Origin: Methanomicrobiaceae archaeon
Lineage (GTDB): Archaea > Halobacteriota > Methanomicrobia > Methanomicrobiales > Methanomicrobiaceae
Length of the DNA stretch: 64,000 nucleotides
Direction of reading: 5' to 3'
Assembly: GCA_029762625.1 (NCBI GenBank)
Contig: JARVGI010000002.1
Span: 312,772 to 376,771 of the forward strand
Part shown: piece by piece, positions 34,777 through 43,621 of the stretch
Numbering within the stretch: the first letter of the stretch is position 1
How the letters are laid out: every line of letters begins with the position of its first letter
Translations under genes and position numbers: made by a program
Notes under the pieces: generated by a model
What the model saw: the letters and a program-made list of their open reading frames with translations, nothing else
Told to the model about the DNA's origin: nothing
Database searches by the model: none

Positions 34777-35451
34777 TCAGTGTTCTTTTTGCGAGGCCCA
34801 GAAGCCGAGGACTTCGTTTCCTTCGATGAACACGAGGTTGTGCGCCTTTGCGTACGCGATTGCATCCTCTTTGGAGAGCGCCTTCCCGTTCTCGTCGTCG
34901 AGCATCTCGCAGATGGTGATCGAAGGGGTGATTCCCGCCAGCTCCGCCAGCGCAATGGAGAGCTCGGTCTGCCCCCGCCGCTGGTCGAGGAGGCTGTCCG
35001 CCGCACGCAGCAAGGGCACATGGCCGGGCGACCTGAATTCGCCGCCGAAGTTGTGGCCTCCGCCGTTGAGGGCCAATTTCACCTGGTTGGCAATGGCGGT
35101 GATGGTGAGGGCGCGGTCGTTGTCGGTGATCCCGGTGTACGTGGTGCGGTGGTTGACCCAGAGCGAGAACGATGACCGGTTTTTCCGGTCGTAGGGAATG
35201 TCTCCCGTTTTTTCACCGAACGAGGTGCCGTTGAGGAGATCGGAGGCGAAGGGCAGTCCGAGGCGCTCTGCCGCCGCAGGGTGCACCGCGGTGCAGATCA
35301 GCCCGCCCGCGTCTTTCCGCATCTGCATGATGTGGCGCGGGGTCACCGCATCGGAGCGGATCGCGAGATCCGTTTCTCCCTCTCTCTCATCAAAATCGTA
35401 CAGCAGAATAAAATCTCCGCGTTTCAGTGCCTGAACGGCTTTCTCAATCAT
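34777..35451 (-). CDS. ribB: 3,4-dihydroxy-2-butanone 4-phosphate synthase
   Basis: A 224-residue enzyme that turns ribulose 5-phosphate into the four-carbon unit of riboflavin plus formate. Diagnostic sequences are FDEREGETDLAIRSD (acidic metal/substrate loop), MRKDAGGLICTAV, SFSLWVNHRTTYTGITDNDR and GHVPLLRA. It is the stand-alone RibB type without a GTP cyclohydrolase II domain, as usual in archaea. The start overlaps the upstream HTH-riboflavin kinase gene by eight bases, so both are one operon. Confidence 0.93.
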   Translation of the reverse strand: MIEKAVQALKRGDFILLYDFDEREGETDLAIRSDAVTPRHIMQMRKDAGGLICTAVHPAAAERLGLPFASDLLNGTSFGEKTGDIPYDRKNRSSFSLWVNHRTTYTGITDNDRALTITAIANQVKLALNGGGHNFGGEFRSPGHVPLLRAADSLLDQRRGQTELSIALAELAGITPSITICEMLDDENGKALSKEDAIAYAKAHNLVFIEGNEVLGFWASQKEH

Positions 35452-36112
35452 AGGCTATCTCCACCACAACTGTTGACCCCGTGTTCAGGGTCAGGGTTTT
35501 TCTCAATGCAACCGGCGAGATGATCTCGATAATATCCTCGGGGTAATGGGACCTGCCGGGCATCACGATCGCCCCGGGGTGACCTTCCACCGCGCAGGGG
35601 AGGCAGTGGGCATTGCCGAATGTCCGGTTATCGGCAACAAATCCCTCGATCTCGATCCAGTCGAGGGCCTCGATCCTGGCCCTGACCTGGACGCACGCCG
35701 GGGTGAGCTGCAGGTTCAGCGTGCCGGGATAGGGTTCGAACCCGAGTTTTTCCACGAACTGATCGTGGTAGCCCGGAATGCTCACATAGTAGCGTCCCTC
35801 GCCAAGGCCGTCGATCACGGCACCCTCGAGGACGAATGTTCCTCCTTCCGGCTCGAAAATCCGCCGGTACTCGGCGTATTCACGCCTGAGGAGTTCCTCC
35901 CCCCGCCGGGTGACGACGACATACTGGCCGTCCGGCCGCATGGCCCGGGTGATGATCTGCTGGCTTTCCAGAGCTATGAGTCTCCTTGAAGCAGTTTGAG
36001 GGCTGGTCTCCAGTTTCTTTGCAAGCGCCTGGGACGAGACCCAGACCTTTTCGTTGCACCCGCCCATCAGTGCGATCACCTTGAGGCATTGCAGGTCATC
36101 GGCAACCACCAT
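35444..36112 (-). CDS. ribK: CTP-dependent riboflavin kinase with N-terminal HTH regulator domain
   Basis: A 222-residue two-domain protein. Residues 1-85 are a winged HTH (VSSQALAKKLETSPQTASRRLIAL). Residues about 95-222 are the archaeal CTP-using riboflavin kinase: GLGEGRYYVSIPGYHDQF, GFEPYPGTLNLQL and HYPEDIIEIISP. This architecture is that of RbkR, shown in other archaea to be both a kinase making FMN and a repressor of riboflavin genes. Here it precedes and overlaps ribB, fitting autoregulation of the pair. ATG 36112 was chosen; a GTG three codons upstream is less likely. Confidence 0.9.
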   Translation of the reverse strand: MVVADDLQCLKVIALMGGCNEKVWVSSQALAKKLETSPQTASRRLIALESQQIITRAMRPDGQYVVVTRRGEELLRREYAEYRRIFEPEGGTFVLEGAVIDGLGEGRYYVSIPGYHDQFVEKLGFEPYPGTLNLQLTPACVQVRARIEALDWIEIEGFVADNRTFGNAHCLPCAVEGHPGAIVMPGRSHYPEDIIEIISPVALRKTLTLNTGSTVVVEIAYD

Positions 36113-36135
36113 GCATATCACAATTGGGACGAATA

Positions 36136-36146
36136 CTATAAATGGG
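36136..36146 (-). promoter_or_regulatory. TATA box of the ribK-ribB operon
   Basis: On the minus strand CATTTATAGTA lies about 25-35 bases upstream of ATG 36112, implying a nearly leaderless transcript. A regulator acting at this operon would have to bind in the 120-base divergent gap. Confidence 0.45.
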
Positions 36147-36176
36147 TTTGGAGTGCGGCCATATGCCCGAGTTCGT

Positions 36177-36215
36177 GAAATGTCGAAGTACGTTTCGCTA
36201 ATTATTTAACATTTC
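36177..36215 (+). promoter_or_regulatory. dyad around the TATA box of the HTH-mevalonate operon
   Basis: GAAATGT (36177-36183) and ACATTTC (36209-36215) are inverted repeats flanking CTAATTATTTAA, whose AT core (about 36199-36208) is 25-35 bases before ATG 36234. An inner pair CGAA/TTCG (about 36184-36197) is also present. This resembles an operator over the core promoter, perhaps for the regulator encoded just downstream. Confidence 0.4.
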
Positions 36216-36233
36216 TCGACCCACAGTGTAGCC

Positions 36234-36944
36234 ATGAAATCCGGGCTGCGGATTCAGCTTGCCGAAAAAATGGCAGGTGAAATCACGCTTTCGGATTCCC
36301 CGGGCCAGGCCCTGAAAAAGTGGCGGATAAATTTCAATATCCCCCAGGGAGTTCTGGCGGAGCACCTTTCGGTTTCTCCGTCTGTCATCAGCGATTACGA
36401 GAGTGGCAGGCGGAAAAGCCCTGGAACTGCAGTCGTCGGAAAAATTGTCGACACCATTCTTTCCATTGACGAAGGGAATGGTGGCAAGTACATCAAGAAA
36501 TATGCGACATTCCTCTACAACGGATTCGAAGAGGATGTCATTTACGACATCCATGATTACGCAACGGCGATACCGCTCACCGAGCTGGCAGATGCCATCG
36601 ACTGTGCACTGCTGTGCGGCGCTGTTGACCAGGTGATCTACGGGTATACGGTGATCAACAGCCTCAACGCTATCACCCAGCTTTCGTCCAATGAATTCAA
36701 CCGGATTTATGGATGGAGTACGGAAAGAGCGCTGATTTTCACCAACGTGTCCAGCGGAAAATCGCCCATGGTGGCGATCCGCGTGACACCGTTCAAGCCC
36801 CGCTGTGTCATCCTGCAGGGGATTCACAGAGAGGATGTGCATCCTCTTGTCCCCCTGCTCGCAGAACGAGACCGCATCACGCTGCTGTGCACGGTCATGG
36901 ACGTCAACGCGATCGTGGATGTATTGAGGAATAAACCATGGTAG
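36234..36944 (+). CDS. HTH transcriptional regulator (COG1709 type)
   Basis: A 236-residue archaeal regulator. A Cro/CI-type helix-turn-helix is at about 22-75 ([31 protein letters not shown]). The C-terminal 150 residues form a family-specific domain with [19 protein letters not shown] and a final [16 protein letters not shown]. Its last seven bases overlap the HMG-CoA synthase start, so it is the leader gene of the mevalonate run. That suggests it senses or controls isoprenoid supply. The predicted transcript is leaderless. The effector is unknown. Confidence 0.88.
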   Translation: MKSGLRIQLAEKMAGEITLSDSPGQALKKWRINFNIPQGVLAEHLSVSPSVISDYESGRRKSPGTAVVGKIVDTILSIDEGNGGKYIKKYATFLYNGFEEDVIYDIHDYATAIPLTELADAIDCALLCGAVDQVIYGYTVINSLNAITQLSSNEFNRIYGWSTERALIFTNVSSGKSPMVAIRVTPFKPRCVILQGIHREDVHPLVPLLAERDRITLLCTVMDVNAIVDVLRNKPW

Positions 36945-37987
36945 GCATTGTAACATACGGCGTATACATCCCCCGCTACCGCATCAGGATCGAAGAGATC
37001 GCACGTGTCTGGGGAGCGAATGCAGGCGATATCTCCGGCGGACTGGGCGTCCGTGAAAAATCGGTCCCCGATGTCGACGAGGATACGATAACCATCTCGG
37101 TCGAAGCGGCGCGCAACGCCCTCGCACGGCGTCCGATTGACGTCGAAGCCCTTGGGGCCGTCTACGTCGGCAGCGAATCGCACCCCTATGCGGTCAAACC
37201 GACCGCCTGTACGGTGGGAGAGGCGATCGGCGCCACGCCGCACATGACCGCCGCAGACTACGAGTTCGCCTGCAAGGCGGGCACCGCTGGCGTGCAGACC
37301 TGCATGGGGCTGGTGCAAAGCGGCATGATGCGCTATGGCATGGCCATCGGCGCGGATGTCGCGCAGGGAGCCCCCGGCGACGCCCTCGAATACACTGCTG
37401 CGGCGGGGGGAGCGGCGTTCATCCTCGGGACCGACGACCCCATCGCCGAGATCAACCACACCTGTTCGTTCACCACCGACACCCCCGATTTCTGGCGCCG
37501 CGAGGGGCAGGCATTCCCGCGCCATGGCGGCAGGTTCACCGGCGAGCCGGGATACTTCAAGCACGTGCAGGGCGCCGCCCTCCAGATGCTCGAGGATGTG
37601 GGAACGAAGCCCTCCGACTACGCCTTCGCGGTCTTCCACCAGCCAAACGCCAAGTTCCCCCAGCGCGTGGCGGGCATGCTCGGCTTCTCCATGGAGCAAA
37701 TCAAACCCGGTCTAGTCGTCCCCCGCCTCGGCAACACCTACAGCGGGTCGTCCCTTATCGGTCTCGCCGCAACGCTCGACATCGCAGAGCCCGGTGACCG
37801 CATCTTCGTCACCTCGTTCGGGTCGGGTGCGGGCAGCGATGCCTTCGATATCGAGGTGACCGACGCCATCCGTTCCGGGGTGTTCGCCCGCGAGGCTGCG
37901 CCGAGCGTGGAGCAGCTGCTCGCCAACCCGGTCTACGTGGATTATGCAAAGTACGCCAGGCACAAGGGAAAAATCGTGATGCAATAA
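36938..37987 (+). CDS. hydroxymethylglutaryl-CoA synthase (archaeal)
   Basis: A 349-residue thiolase-fold enzyme that condenses acetoacetyl-CoA with acetyl-CoA to HMG-CoA for archaeal lipid synthesis. The nucleophilic cysteine is in [15 protein letters not shown]; the catalytic glutamate region is [14 protein letters not shown] and the His motif [10 protein letters not shown]. In methanogens this enzyme forms one complex with thiolase and a DUF35 protein so that acetoacetyl-CoA is channelled. All three genes follow each other here: it shares one base with the thiolase start and overlaps the HTH gene upstream. Confidence 0.93.
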   Translation: MVGIVTYGVYIPRYRIRIEEIARVWGANAGDISGGLGVREKSVPDVDEDTITISVEAARNALARRPIDVEALGAVYVGSESHPYAVKPTACTVGEAIGATPHMTAADYEFACKAGTAGVQTCMGLVQSGMMRYGMAIGADVAQGAPGDALEYTAAAGGAAFILGTDDPIAEINHTCSFTTDTPDFWRREGQAFPRHGGRFTGEPGYFKHVQGAALQMLEDVGTKPSDYAFAVFHQPNAKFPQRVAGMLGFSMEQIKPGLVVPRLGNTYSGSSLIGLAATLDIAEPGDRIFVTSFGSGAGSDAFDIEVTDAIRSGVFAREAAPSVEQLLANPVYVDYAKYARHKGKIVMQ

Positions 37988-39147
37988 TGAGAAAAGTAGC
38001 AGTTATCGGAGTGGGATGCACCTCATTCGGTGAAAAATGGGAGACATCTTTCCGCAACCTCTTCGTGGAGGCAGGCGCCCTCGCGCTCGAGGATGCGGGC
38101 CTTTCCGGCGAACAGATCGACGAAATGTTCGTGGGAAACATGAGTGCAGGGCGTTTTGTCGAGCAGGAGCACGTCGGCGCGCTGATCGCCGACTACGCGG
38201 GCCTTGCCACCAACCACATCCCCTCGACTCGGGTCGAGGCGGCGTGTGCGTCCGGCGGTCTTGCCTTCCGGCAGGCGGTCACCGCGGTGGCGAGCGGCAT
38301 GGCCGATATCGTGGTCGCCGCGGGCGTGGAGAAGATGACCGACGTGGGGACCGGGGTGAGCGTCGATGCCCTCGCCGGCGCCGCGGACCGCGAATGGGAA
38401 GGGTTTGCCGGTGCGACCTTCCCGGGCCTGTACGCGATGATCGCCACCGATTACATGCACCGCTACGGACTCACCCGTGAGCAGCTCGCCGGTGTCGCGG
38501 TCAAAAACCACCGCAACGGTGCGAAGAATCCCCGCGCCCAGTTCAGGAGCGAGATCACCGTCGACACGGTGATCAACTCTTCGCTGGTCGCCGACCCCCT
38601 GCGTCTCTTCGACTGCTCCCCCATCACCGACGGTGCGGCGGCGGTGATCGTGGCGCCGCTGGAGCGGGCACGCGAGTTCACCGACACCCCCATCCGGGTG
38701 CTCGGCAGCGGACAGGCGACCGACACCATCTCCCTGCACGACCGCCGGGACATCTGCACGCTCGACGCCACCATGGTGGCCGGGGAGCGGGCATTCCATG
38801 CTGCAGGGGTGGAGCGAACCCAGATCGACATGATCGAGGTCCACGACTGCTTCACCATCGCCGAACTCTGCGCCATCGAGGATCTCGGGTTCTGCGCCAA
38901 GGGCCAGGCGGGCATCCTCACCGAAGAGGGCGTCACGGCTCTGGACGGGGATTTGCCAGTCAACCCGAGCGGCGGCCTGAAGGCCTGCGGGCACCCCGTG
39001 GGCGCGACAGGCATCAAGCAGATCTACGAGATCATCACGCAGCTGCGCGGGGAGGCGACCGGACGCCAGATCGACGGCGAGATCGGCATGACGCACAACG
39101 TGGGCGGGACGGGCGCCACCGTTGTCTGCCACATCCTGGGGGTGTAA
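37987..39147 (+). CDS. acetyl-CoA C-acetyltransferase (thiolase)
   Basis: A 386-residue thiolase that makes acetoacetyl-CoA from two acetyl-CoA. The acyl-accepting cysteine lies in [16 protein letters not shown]. The catalytic histidine is in [17 protein letters not shown], and the [17 protein letters not shown] region holds the second HG motif; [15 protein letters not shown] closes the site with an unusual asparagine-glycine. This SCP-x/archaeal thiolase type works in a complex with HMG-CoA synthase and DUF35. Its ATG overlaps the synthase stop by one base. Confidence 0.92.
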   Translation: MRKVAVIGVGCTSFGEKWETSFRNLFVEAGALALEDAGLSGEQIDEMFVGNMSAGRFVEQEHVGALIADYAGLATNHIPSTRVEAACASGGLAFRQAVTAVASGMADIVVAAGVEKMTDVGTGVSVDALAGAADREWEGFAGATFPGLYAMIATDYMHRYGLTREQLAGVAVKNHRNGAKNPRAQFRSEITVDTVINSSLVADPLRLFDCSPITDGAAAVIVAPLERAREFTDTPIRVLGSGQATDTISLHDRRDICTLDATMVAGERAFHAAGVERTQIDMIEVHDCFTIAELCAIEDLGFCAKGQAGILTEEGVTALDGDLPVNPSGGLKACGHPVGATGIKQIYEIITQLRGEATGRQIDGEIGMTHNVGGTGATVVCHILGV

Positions 39148-39151
39148 AACA

Positions 39152-39544
39152 ATGTCAGTTGCACGATTCTGGAGAAAACAGCCGCAGCGCTACAACCTCG
39201 AAGGGACGCGCTGCGAGACGTGCGGGCGGAGGTTCTTCCCTCCCCGCACCTTCTGCCCGGATTGCCGGCGCGACGGGAAGGTCGTCGAGCACCGGTTCAA
39301 CGGGACCGGTCAAGTCGTCACCCACACCGTCATCCGGACGGCGAGCGAGCAGTTCGATGCGCAGACCCCGTATGTGCTCGCCATCGTCCAGCTGGACGAG
39401 GGGCCGCGCCTCACTGCGCAGGTGATCTGTGCGCCGGAGGAGGTCTACATCGGGATGCAGGTGAAAAAGGCCTTCCGCAGGATCGGGGCGGAAAGCGCAA
39501 GCGGCCCGCTCTACTACGGCACAAAATTCGTGCCCGTCGAATAA
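39152..39544 (+). CDS. DUF35 OB-fold/zinc-ribbon protein of the thiolase-HMGCS complex
   Basis: A 130-residue protein with an N-terminal helix (SVARFWRKQPQRYNL), a rubredoxin-like zinc ribbon CETCGRRFFPPRTFCPDC, and an OB fold (GTGQVVTHTVI to the end). In the solved methanogen complex (Methanothermococcus) a DUF35 protein glues thiolase to HMG-CoA synthase and forms part of the shared CoA site. Position immediately after the thiolase (4-base gap) fits that role exactly. ATG 39152 begins the conserved helix. Confidence 0.92.
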   Translation: MSVARFWRKQPQRYNLEGTRCETCGRRFFPPRTFCPDCRRDGKVVEHRFNGTGQVVTHTVIRTASEQFDAQTPYVLAIVQLDEGPRLTAQVICAPEEVYIGMQVKKAFRRIGAESASGPLYYGTKFVPVE

Positions 39545-39553
39545 CCTCTTTTT

Positions 39554-40483
39554 TCAGTGCGGTGTTCGCACCTCGATGTCGTAGACCGCGTGGTGCTGCG
39601 ACGGCGAGTAGGATCGTACGACGCGCTCATGAATCGCCCCGTCGGTTTGCGCCTCGATCCGGGGGTGATATTCGCCCATCTCCGACTGCAGGGCATAGAA
39701 ATGGATCCAGCCGCCCTCCCTGCAGAGACCGAAAGCGGTCTCGAGGAACCGCGCTGACATGAGGGGGAGGTTCATGACCACGCGATCCCACTGCAGCCTG
39801 CACACCCGCCCGATACGGTGCGCATCGGCGAGCACGGGGACGACATTGCGCACGCGGTTCAGGCGCAGGTTGTCTATCATGAGGTGCACGGCGCCGGGAT
39901 TGATGTCGGAGGCGAAGACGACGGCGGCATTCTGTGCGAGGGTGATGGCAAACGGCCCCACCCCGGCGAAGAGGTCGAAGACGCGCTCCCCCTCGTCCAC
40001 GAGTTCGAGCACCCGCTGGCGTTCGTTGGCGAGGCGCGGGGAGAAGTAGGCGACGGCGAGGTCGATCTCGAAGCGCAGCCCGTATTCGATATAGCGCGTC
40101 CGGGTGGTGTCCTCTCCCGCCAGCAGCGTAAATGCCCGCGTCCGGTACGCTCCCTCCACCGCACTCTCGGGATAGAGCACGGTGTGCAGGGAGGGCCGCG
40201 CGGCAAGAAGGCGCCGGGCGCCCTCTGCATCCCGCTCGTGGAGCAGCGCAATGCCGCCCACGAGTTCGTGGCGGGGGAGCTCCGCGGGCAGCGGCCGCTC
40301 CTCGAAGTCCGCCCGCTCCGCATGCTCGATCCGCTCCGTCACCGGGACGAGGAGGAATTCGCCCTCACGCTCCGGTTTGAGGGTTCGGTCGAGGAGGTCC
40401 CGCTCCTTGAGGGCCCGCCGCACCCTCTCCGCGTCCGCGGTATGCACCCTGATGCTCCATTGATTCCGTCTGATCCCGACCAC
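39554..40483 (-). CDS. trm5: tRNA (guanine37-N1) methyltransferase Trm5
   Basis: A 309-residue class I methyltransferase that makes m1G37 in tRNA, preventing frameshifting. The SAM site is FDLFAGVGPFAITLAQ, followed by ASDINPGAVHLM and the active-site NLP motif in VVMNLPLMSARFLE. The N-terminal 110 residues carry the D1/D2 recognition domains (ERDLLDRTLKPEREGE). The start is GTG 40483. It lies between DUF35 and HMG-CoA reductase on the opposite strand, interrupting the mevalonate genes. Confidence 0.9.
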   Translation of the reverse strand: MVGIRRNQWSIRVHTADAERVRRALKERDLLDRTLKPEREGEFLLVPVTERIEHAERADFEERPLPAELPRHELVGGIALLHERDAEGARRLLAARPSLHTVLYPESAVEGAYRTRAFTLLAGEDTTRTRYIEYGLRFEIDLAVAYFSPRLANERQRVLELVDEGERVFDLFAGVGPFAITLAQNAAVVFASDINPGAVHLMIDNLRLNRVRNVVPVLADAHRIGRVCRLQWDRVVMNLPLMSARFLETAFGLCREGGWIHFYALQSEMGEYHPRIEAQTDGAIHERVVRSYSPSQHHAVYDIEVRTPH

Positions 40484-40518
40484 CCGCCATCTTTATTGGA
40501 AGGCGCTAAAATGTATGC

Positions 40519-41727
40519 ATGGATGATTATCTCGACAGGCTAAAAAAAGGGACGCTCAAGCTCTACGCCCTTGAGACAAGCCTGCCGCCCGAACAAGCGG
40601 TTGCCGTGCGACGGGCGTTTATCGAGGAGGAGACGGGAACGCCCCTTCCCCGCCTCGGGTCCTTCTCGATCGACATCGAGCGTGTGGTGAAGCGCAACTG
40701 CGAGAACATGATCGGGGCGGTGCAGGTCCCGGTGGGGGTCGCCGGCCCTCTCGCGGTGCGCGGGGAGTATGCGGACGGCGCATACTGGCTCCCCCTCGCC
40801 ACCACGGAGGGAGCCCTCATCGCCTCGGTGAACCGGGGCTGCCGGGCGGTGACTGCGGCAGGGGGTGCCGAGGTCCGCATCTTCCGCGACGGCATGACGC
40901 GGGCGCCGGTATTCGCCACACGCTCCGCCACCCACGCCCGCGAGACCATCCGGTGGGTGGAGGAGCACACCGAGAGTTTGCGGGAGGCAGCTGAAGCGAC
41001 GACCTCACACGGCAAACTGCTCGACATTGTGCCGTTTGTCGCCGGCACCAGCGTGTTCGTGCGCATCGAGTTCGACACCAAGGACGCCATGGGCATGAAC
41101 ATGGTCACCATCGCCAGCGAAAAGGTCGCCGACCAGATCGAGGCGGCGACGGGGGCGCACCTCGTGGCGCTCTCCGGCAACCTCTGCACCGACAAGAAGC
41201 CGGCGGCGGTGAACGGGATCCTGGGCCGGGGCAAGACCGTGGTGGCCGGGGTGTTTCTCGAGGATGACCAGATCGTCGAGGTGTTCAAGACCACCGCCGC
41301 CACGCTCGCCGAGGTCAATTACCGCAAAAATCTGGTGGGTTCCGCACGTGCCGGATCGCTCGGGTTCAACGCCCACGCCGCGAACGTCATCGCTGCGATG
41401 TTCATCGCCTGCGGGCAGGATCCCGCCCACGTGGTCGAAGGGAGCAGTACCATGACCACGGTGGATCCCGTCGAGGGGGGATGTTATGTGGCGGTGACCC
41501 TCCCCGCCCTGCCGGTGGGGACCGTGGGCGGCGGCACCGGCATCGATACCCAGGCAGAATGCCTCTCCATGCTCGGGGTGGCAGGGGGCGGCGACCCGCC
41601 GGGCAGCAATGCACGGGCCTTCGCAGAAATCGTCGCCGCAGGGGTCCTCGCCGGCGAACTCTCCCTGCTGGGGGCGCTTGCCGCCGGCCATCTCGCCCGG
41701 GCGCACAAATCGCTGGGCAGGGGGTAG
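40519..41727 (+). CDS. hmgA: hydroxymethylglutaryl-CoA reductase (NADPH)
   Basis: A 402-residue class I HMG-CoA reductase making mevalonate for archaeal ether lipids. Signatures in order are RNCENMIGAVQVPVGVAGPL, LPLATTEGALIASVNRG, the NADPH-binding DAMGMNMVT, and GGTVGGGTGIDTQ-type sequence (GTVGGGTGIDTQAECL). Catalytic Glu (ATTEGAL), Lys (LCTDKKPAAVN) and Asp (FIACGQDPAH) are all present, and the His near the end is in AAGHLARAHKS. It completes the early mevalonate pathway encoded at 36.9-39.5 kb. Confidence 0.95.
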   Translation: MDDYLDRLKKGTLKLYALETSLPPEQAVAVRRAFIEEETGTPLPRLGSFSIDIERVVKRNCENMIGAVQVPVGVAGPLAVRGEYADGAYWLPLATTEGALIASVNRGCRAVTAAGGAEVRIFRDGMTRAPVFATRSATHARETIRWVEEHTESLREAAEATTSHGKLLDIVPFVAGTSVFVRIEFDTKDAMGMNMVTIASEKVADQIEAATGAHLVALSGNLCTDKKPAAVNGILGRGKTVVAGVFLEDDQIVEVFKTTAATLAEVNYRKNLVGSARAGSLGFNAHAANVIAAMFIACGQDPAHVVEGSSTMTTVDPVEGGCYVAVTLPALPVGTVGGGTGIDTQAECLSMLGVAGGGDPPGSNARAFAEIVAAGVLAGELSLLGALAAGHLARAHKSLGRG

Positions 41728-41739
41728 CCCCCCCCTTCT

Positions 41740-42204
41740 TTAATAAACGAACCACTTCATCATCACGATGGCGTCCTCGCCGTCGGAGTAGTAGTCTGCG
41801 AGGACGAACACCTGCTCGTAGTCGAGGTGTTCATAGAACCGGCGCGCCCACGTGTTCGACGCCCTGACCTCGAGCTGGATGCCTGAAGCCCCGAGCAGCA
41901 GGCACTCCAGCTCCACGCGGCGGACGAGCCTCCGCCCGATCCCGCGCGACCGGAAGGAGGGCTCGACGGCTAGGTTCAGGATGTGGCCGTAGACCTCCAC
42001 GCCGGTGTCCTCCACCCCGGCGGCCACGAACCCGGCGATATGGGACTCGTTTTCCGCCACGAAGAACGTCCTCGGGTAAAACTGGAGGCTCTCGGCCAGT
42101 ATGGCTCCCTCCCAGGGATCGGGGAATGAGGCCCGTTCAATGGACGTAATCTCCTCCAGATCATCAGGGCGGGCTCTCCTGATATGAACGTCGTGGGCAG
42201 TCAT
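41740..42204 (-). CDS. rimI: ribosomal protein/N-terminal alanine acetyltransferase RimI-like
   Basis: A 154-residue GNAT enzyme of the RimI/Ard1 group that acetylates protein N-termini. The acetyl-CoA loop is FRSRGIGRRLVRRVE, preceded by YGHILNLAVEPS, and the C-terminal LEVRASNTWARRFYEHLDY is characteristic. Archaeal members acetylate Ala/Ser/Met N-termini of many proteins. ATG 42204 starts the domain; the frame extends upstream without support. It faces hmgA tail to tail with 12 bases between. Confidence 0.88.
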   Translation of the reverse strand: MTAHDVHIRRARPDDLEEITSIERASFPDPWEGAILAESLQFYPRTFFVAENESHIAGFVAAGVEDTGVEVYGHILNLAVEPSFRSRGIGRRLVRRVELECLLLGASGIQLEVRASNTWARRFYEHLDYEQVFVLADYYSDGEDAIVMMKWFVY

Positions 42205-42284
42205 CGCTCTGTCCGGGATACTCCTATTATGGTTCTCGCCGTACATTAGTGCGTCTTTTTAAAAGATGTTATGGCAGGATACCC

Positions 42285-43544
42285 ATGGTTCGCATACATA
42301 GATTCTCAGCATTACGGCCCCGTGAGGACGAAGCGGCGCTGATTGCCTCGGTCCCCTACGACGTGGTGACCACCCGGGAGGCGCAAGAGATCATCGAGCA
42401 GAATCCCCGGAGTTTTCTGCGGGTGATCCGGTCCGATGCCGAGCTGCCTGAGACCGACCCGGCAGACGATCTGGTCTATGCCCGGGCCAAGGAGAACCTC
42501 GATGCCCTGATCGAACGCGGCCATCTCCTGCGTGACGATGCCCCCTCTCTCTCCATCTACCGGGTCAAGGAGGGCGGCACTATCTATACTGGCCTTGTGG
42601 CGTGCCTTGAGACGGAAGACTACGCAGAGAACCGCATCAGGCGCCACGAGCATACCCGCTACGATAAGGAGGAGGACCGCACCCGCCATATCGATACCAC
42701 CAATGCCAATACGGGGCTTGTCGTCCTGCTCTACCGCGACCCCGGGGCGATCTTTGCCGCCATCGCCGGCATGATCCAGCACCGGGAGCCCGACGCGACC
42801 ATCAAGACCCCCAAGGGCGAAGTCCACGAGATCTTCCGGATCGCCGACCCGGACGCCCTCGCAACCCTCGAAGGCCTGTTTTCCCCCGAGGACAGCCTCT
42901 ATATCGCCGACGGGCACCACCGCGCGAAGTCGGCGGTCAATGTGGCCGAACGCCGCCGGCAGGCGGGCACCCTCACCCCCGAAGCGGGACGGTTTATCGG
43001 TGTGCTCTTTGCCGAAAACCGGGTCAAGATCCACGGCTACAGCCGCCTTGTCCGGGACATCGGTTCGTACACGCCCGCATCGTTCCTCGACGCCCTGTCC
43101 TCGACGTTCACGGTCACTTCCTACGGCGAGATCGACGACACGGGCTTCTGCGTCCCGCCGCTCCGGGAGTTCGACGAGCCGACCCATGTCATTCACATGT
43201 ACCTGCAGGGGCGCTGGTACGAGCTCAGCTGCCCCGTGCGGAACGCTGACGACACCATCGGATCCCTCGACGTCTCGATCCTGCAACACGGGGTGCTCGA
43301 AGGGATGCTCGGCATCACCGACCCTCGCGCCGATCCCCGGGTCCAGTACCTGGGCGGCAACCGCCCGCTCGCCGACCTCGAGGAACGCGTGGATAGCGGC
43401 GAATACATCCTTGCCTTTTCCATCCAGCCGGTGAATATCGAAACAGTGCTTGCCATCGCAGACGAAGGCGGCGTGATGCCCCCGAAGTCCACCTGGTTCG
43501 AGCCGAAGCTCCTCAGCGGACTCGTGCTCCATACCCTGGACTGA
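42285..43544 (+). CDS. DUF1015 family protein
   Basis: A 419-residue cytoplasmic protein of the DUF1015 (COG4198) family. The N-terminal IHRFSALRPREDEAALIASV is the usual opening, followed by PYDVVTTREA and later YIADGHHRAKSAV with a conserved Asp-Gly-His-His. That motif resembles the ParB-like fold of free serine kinases, so an ATP- or phosphate-handling role is possible, but no reaction is proven. The C-terminal PPKSTWFEPKLLSG is conserved too. It follows the divergent rimI gene and precedes hisG by 77 bases. Confidence 0.85.
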   Translation: MVRIHRFSALRPREDEAALIASVPYDVVTTREAQEIIEQNPRSFLRVIRSDAELPETDPADDLVYARAKENLDALIERGHLLRDDAPSLSIYRVKEGGTIYTGLVACLETEDYAENRIRRHEHTRYDKEEDRTRHIDTTNANTGLVVLLYRDPGAIFAAIAGMIQHREPDATIKTPKGEVHEIFRIADPDALATLEGLFSPEDSLYIADGHHRAKSAVNVAERRRQAGTLTPEAGRFIGVLFAENRVKIHGYSRLVRDIGSYTPASFLDALSSTFTVTSYGEIDDTGFCVPPLREFDEPTHVIHMYLQGRWYELSCPVRNADDTIGSLDVSILQHGVLEGMLGITDPRADPRVQYLGGNRPLADLEERVDSGEYILAFSIQPVNIETVLAIADEGGVMPPKSTWFEPKLLSGLVLHTLD

Positions 43545-43621
43545 ACATCATTTTTTTAATCTGCCCCGCGGGGACGCGGAAAGGAAGTCTTTTCAACCTT
43601 ATTTTGCAGAGTATTGTAGCA

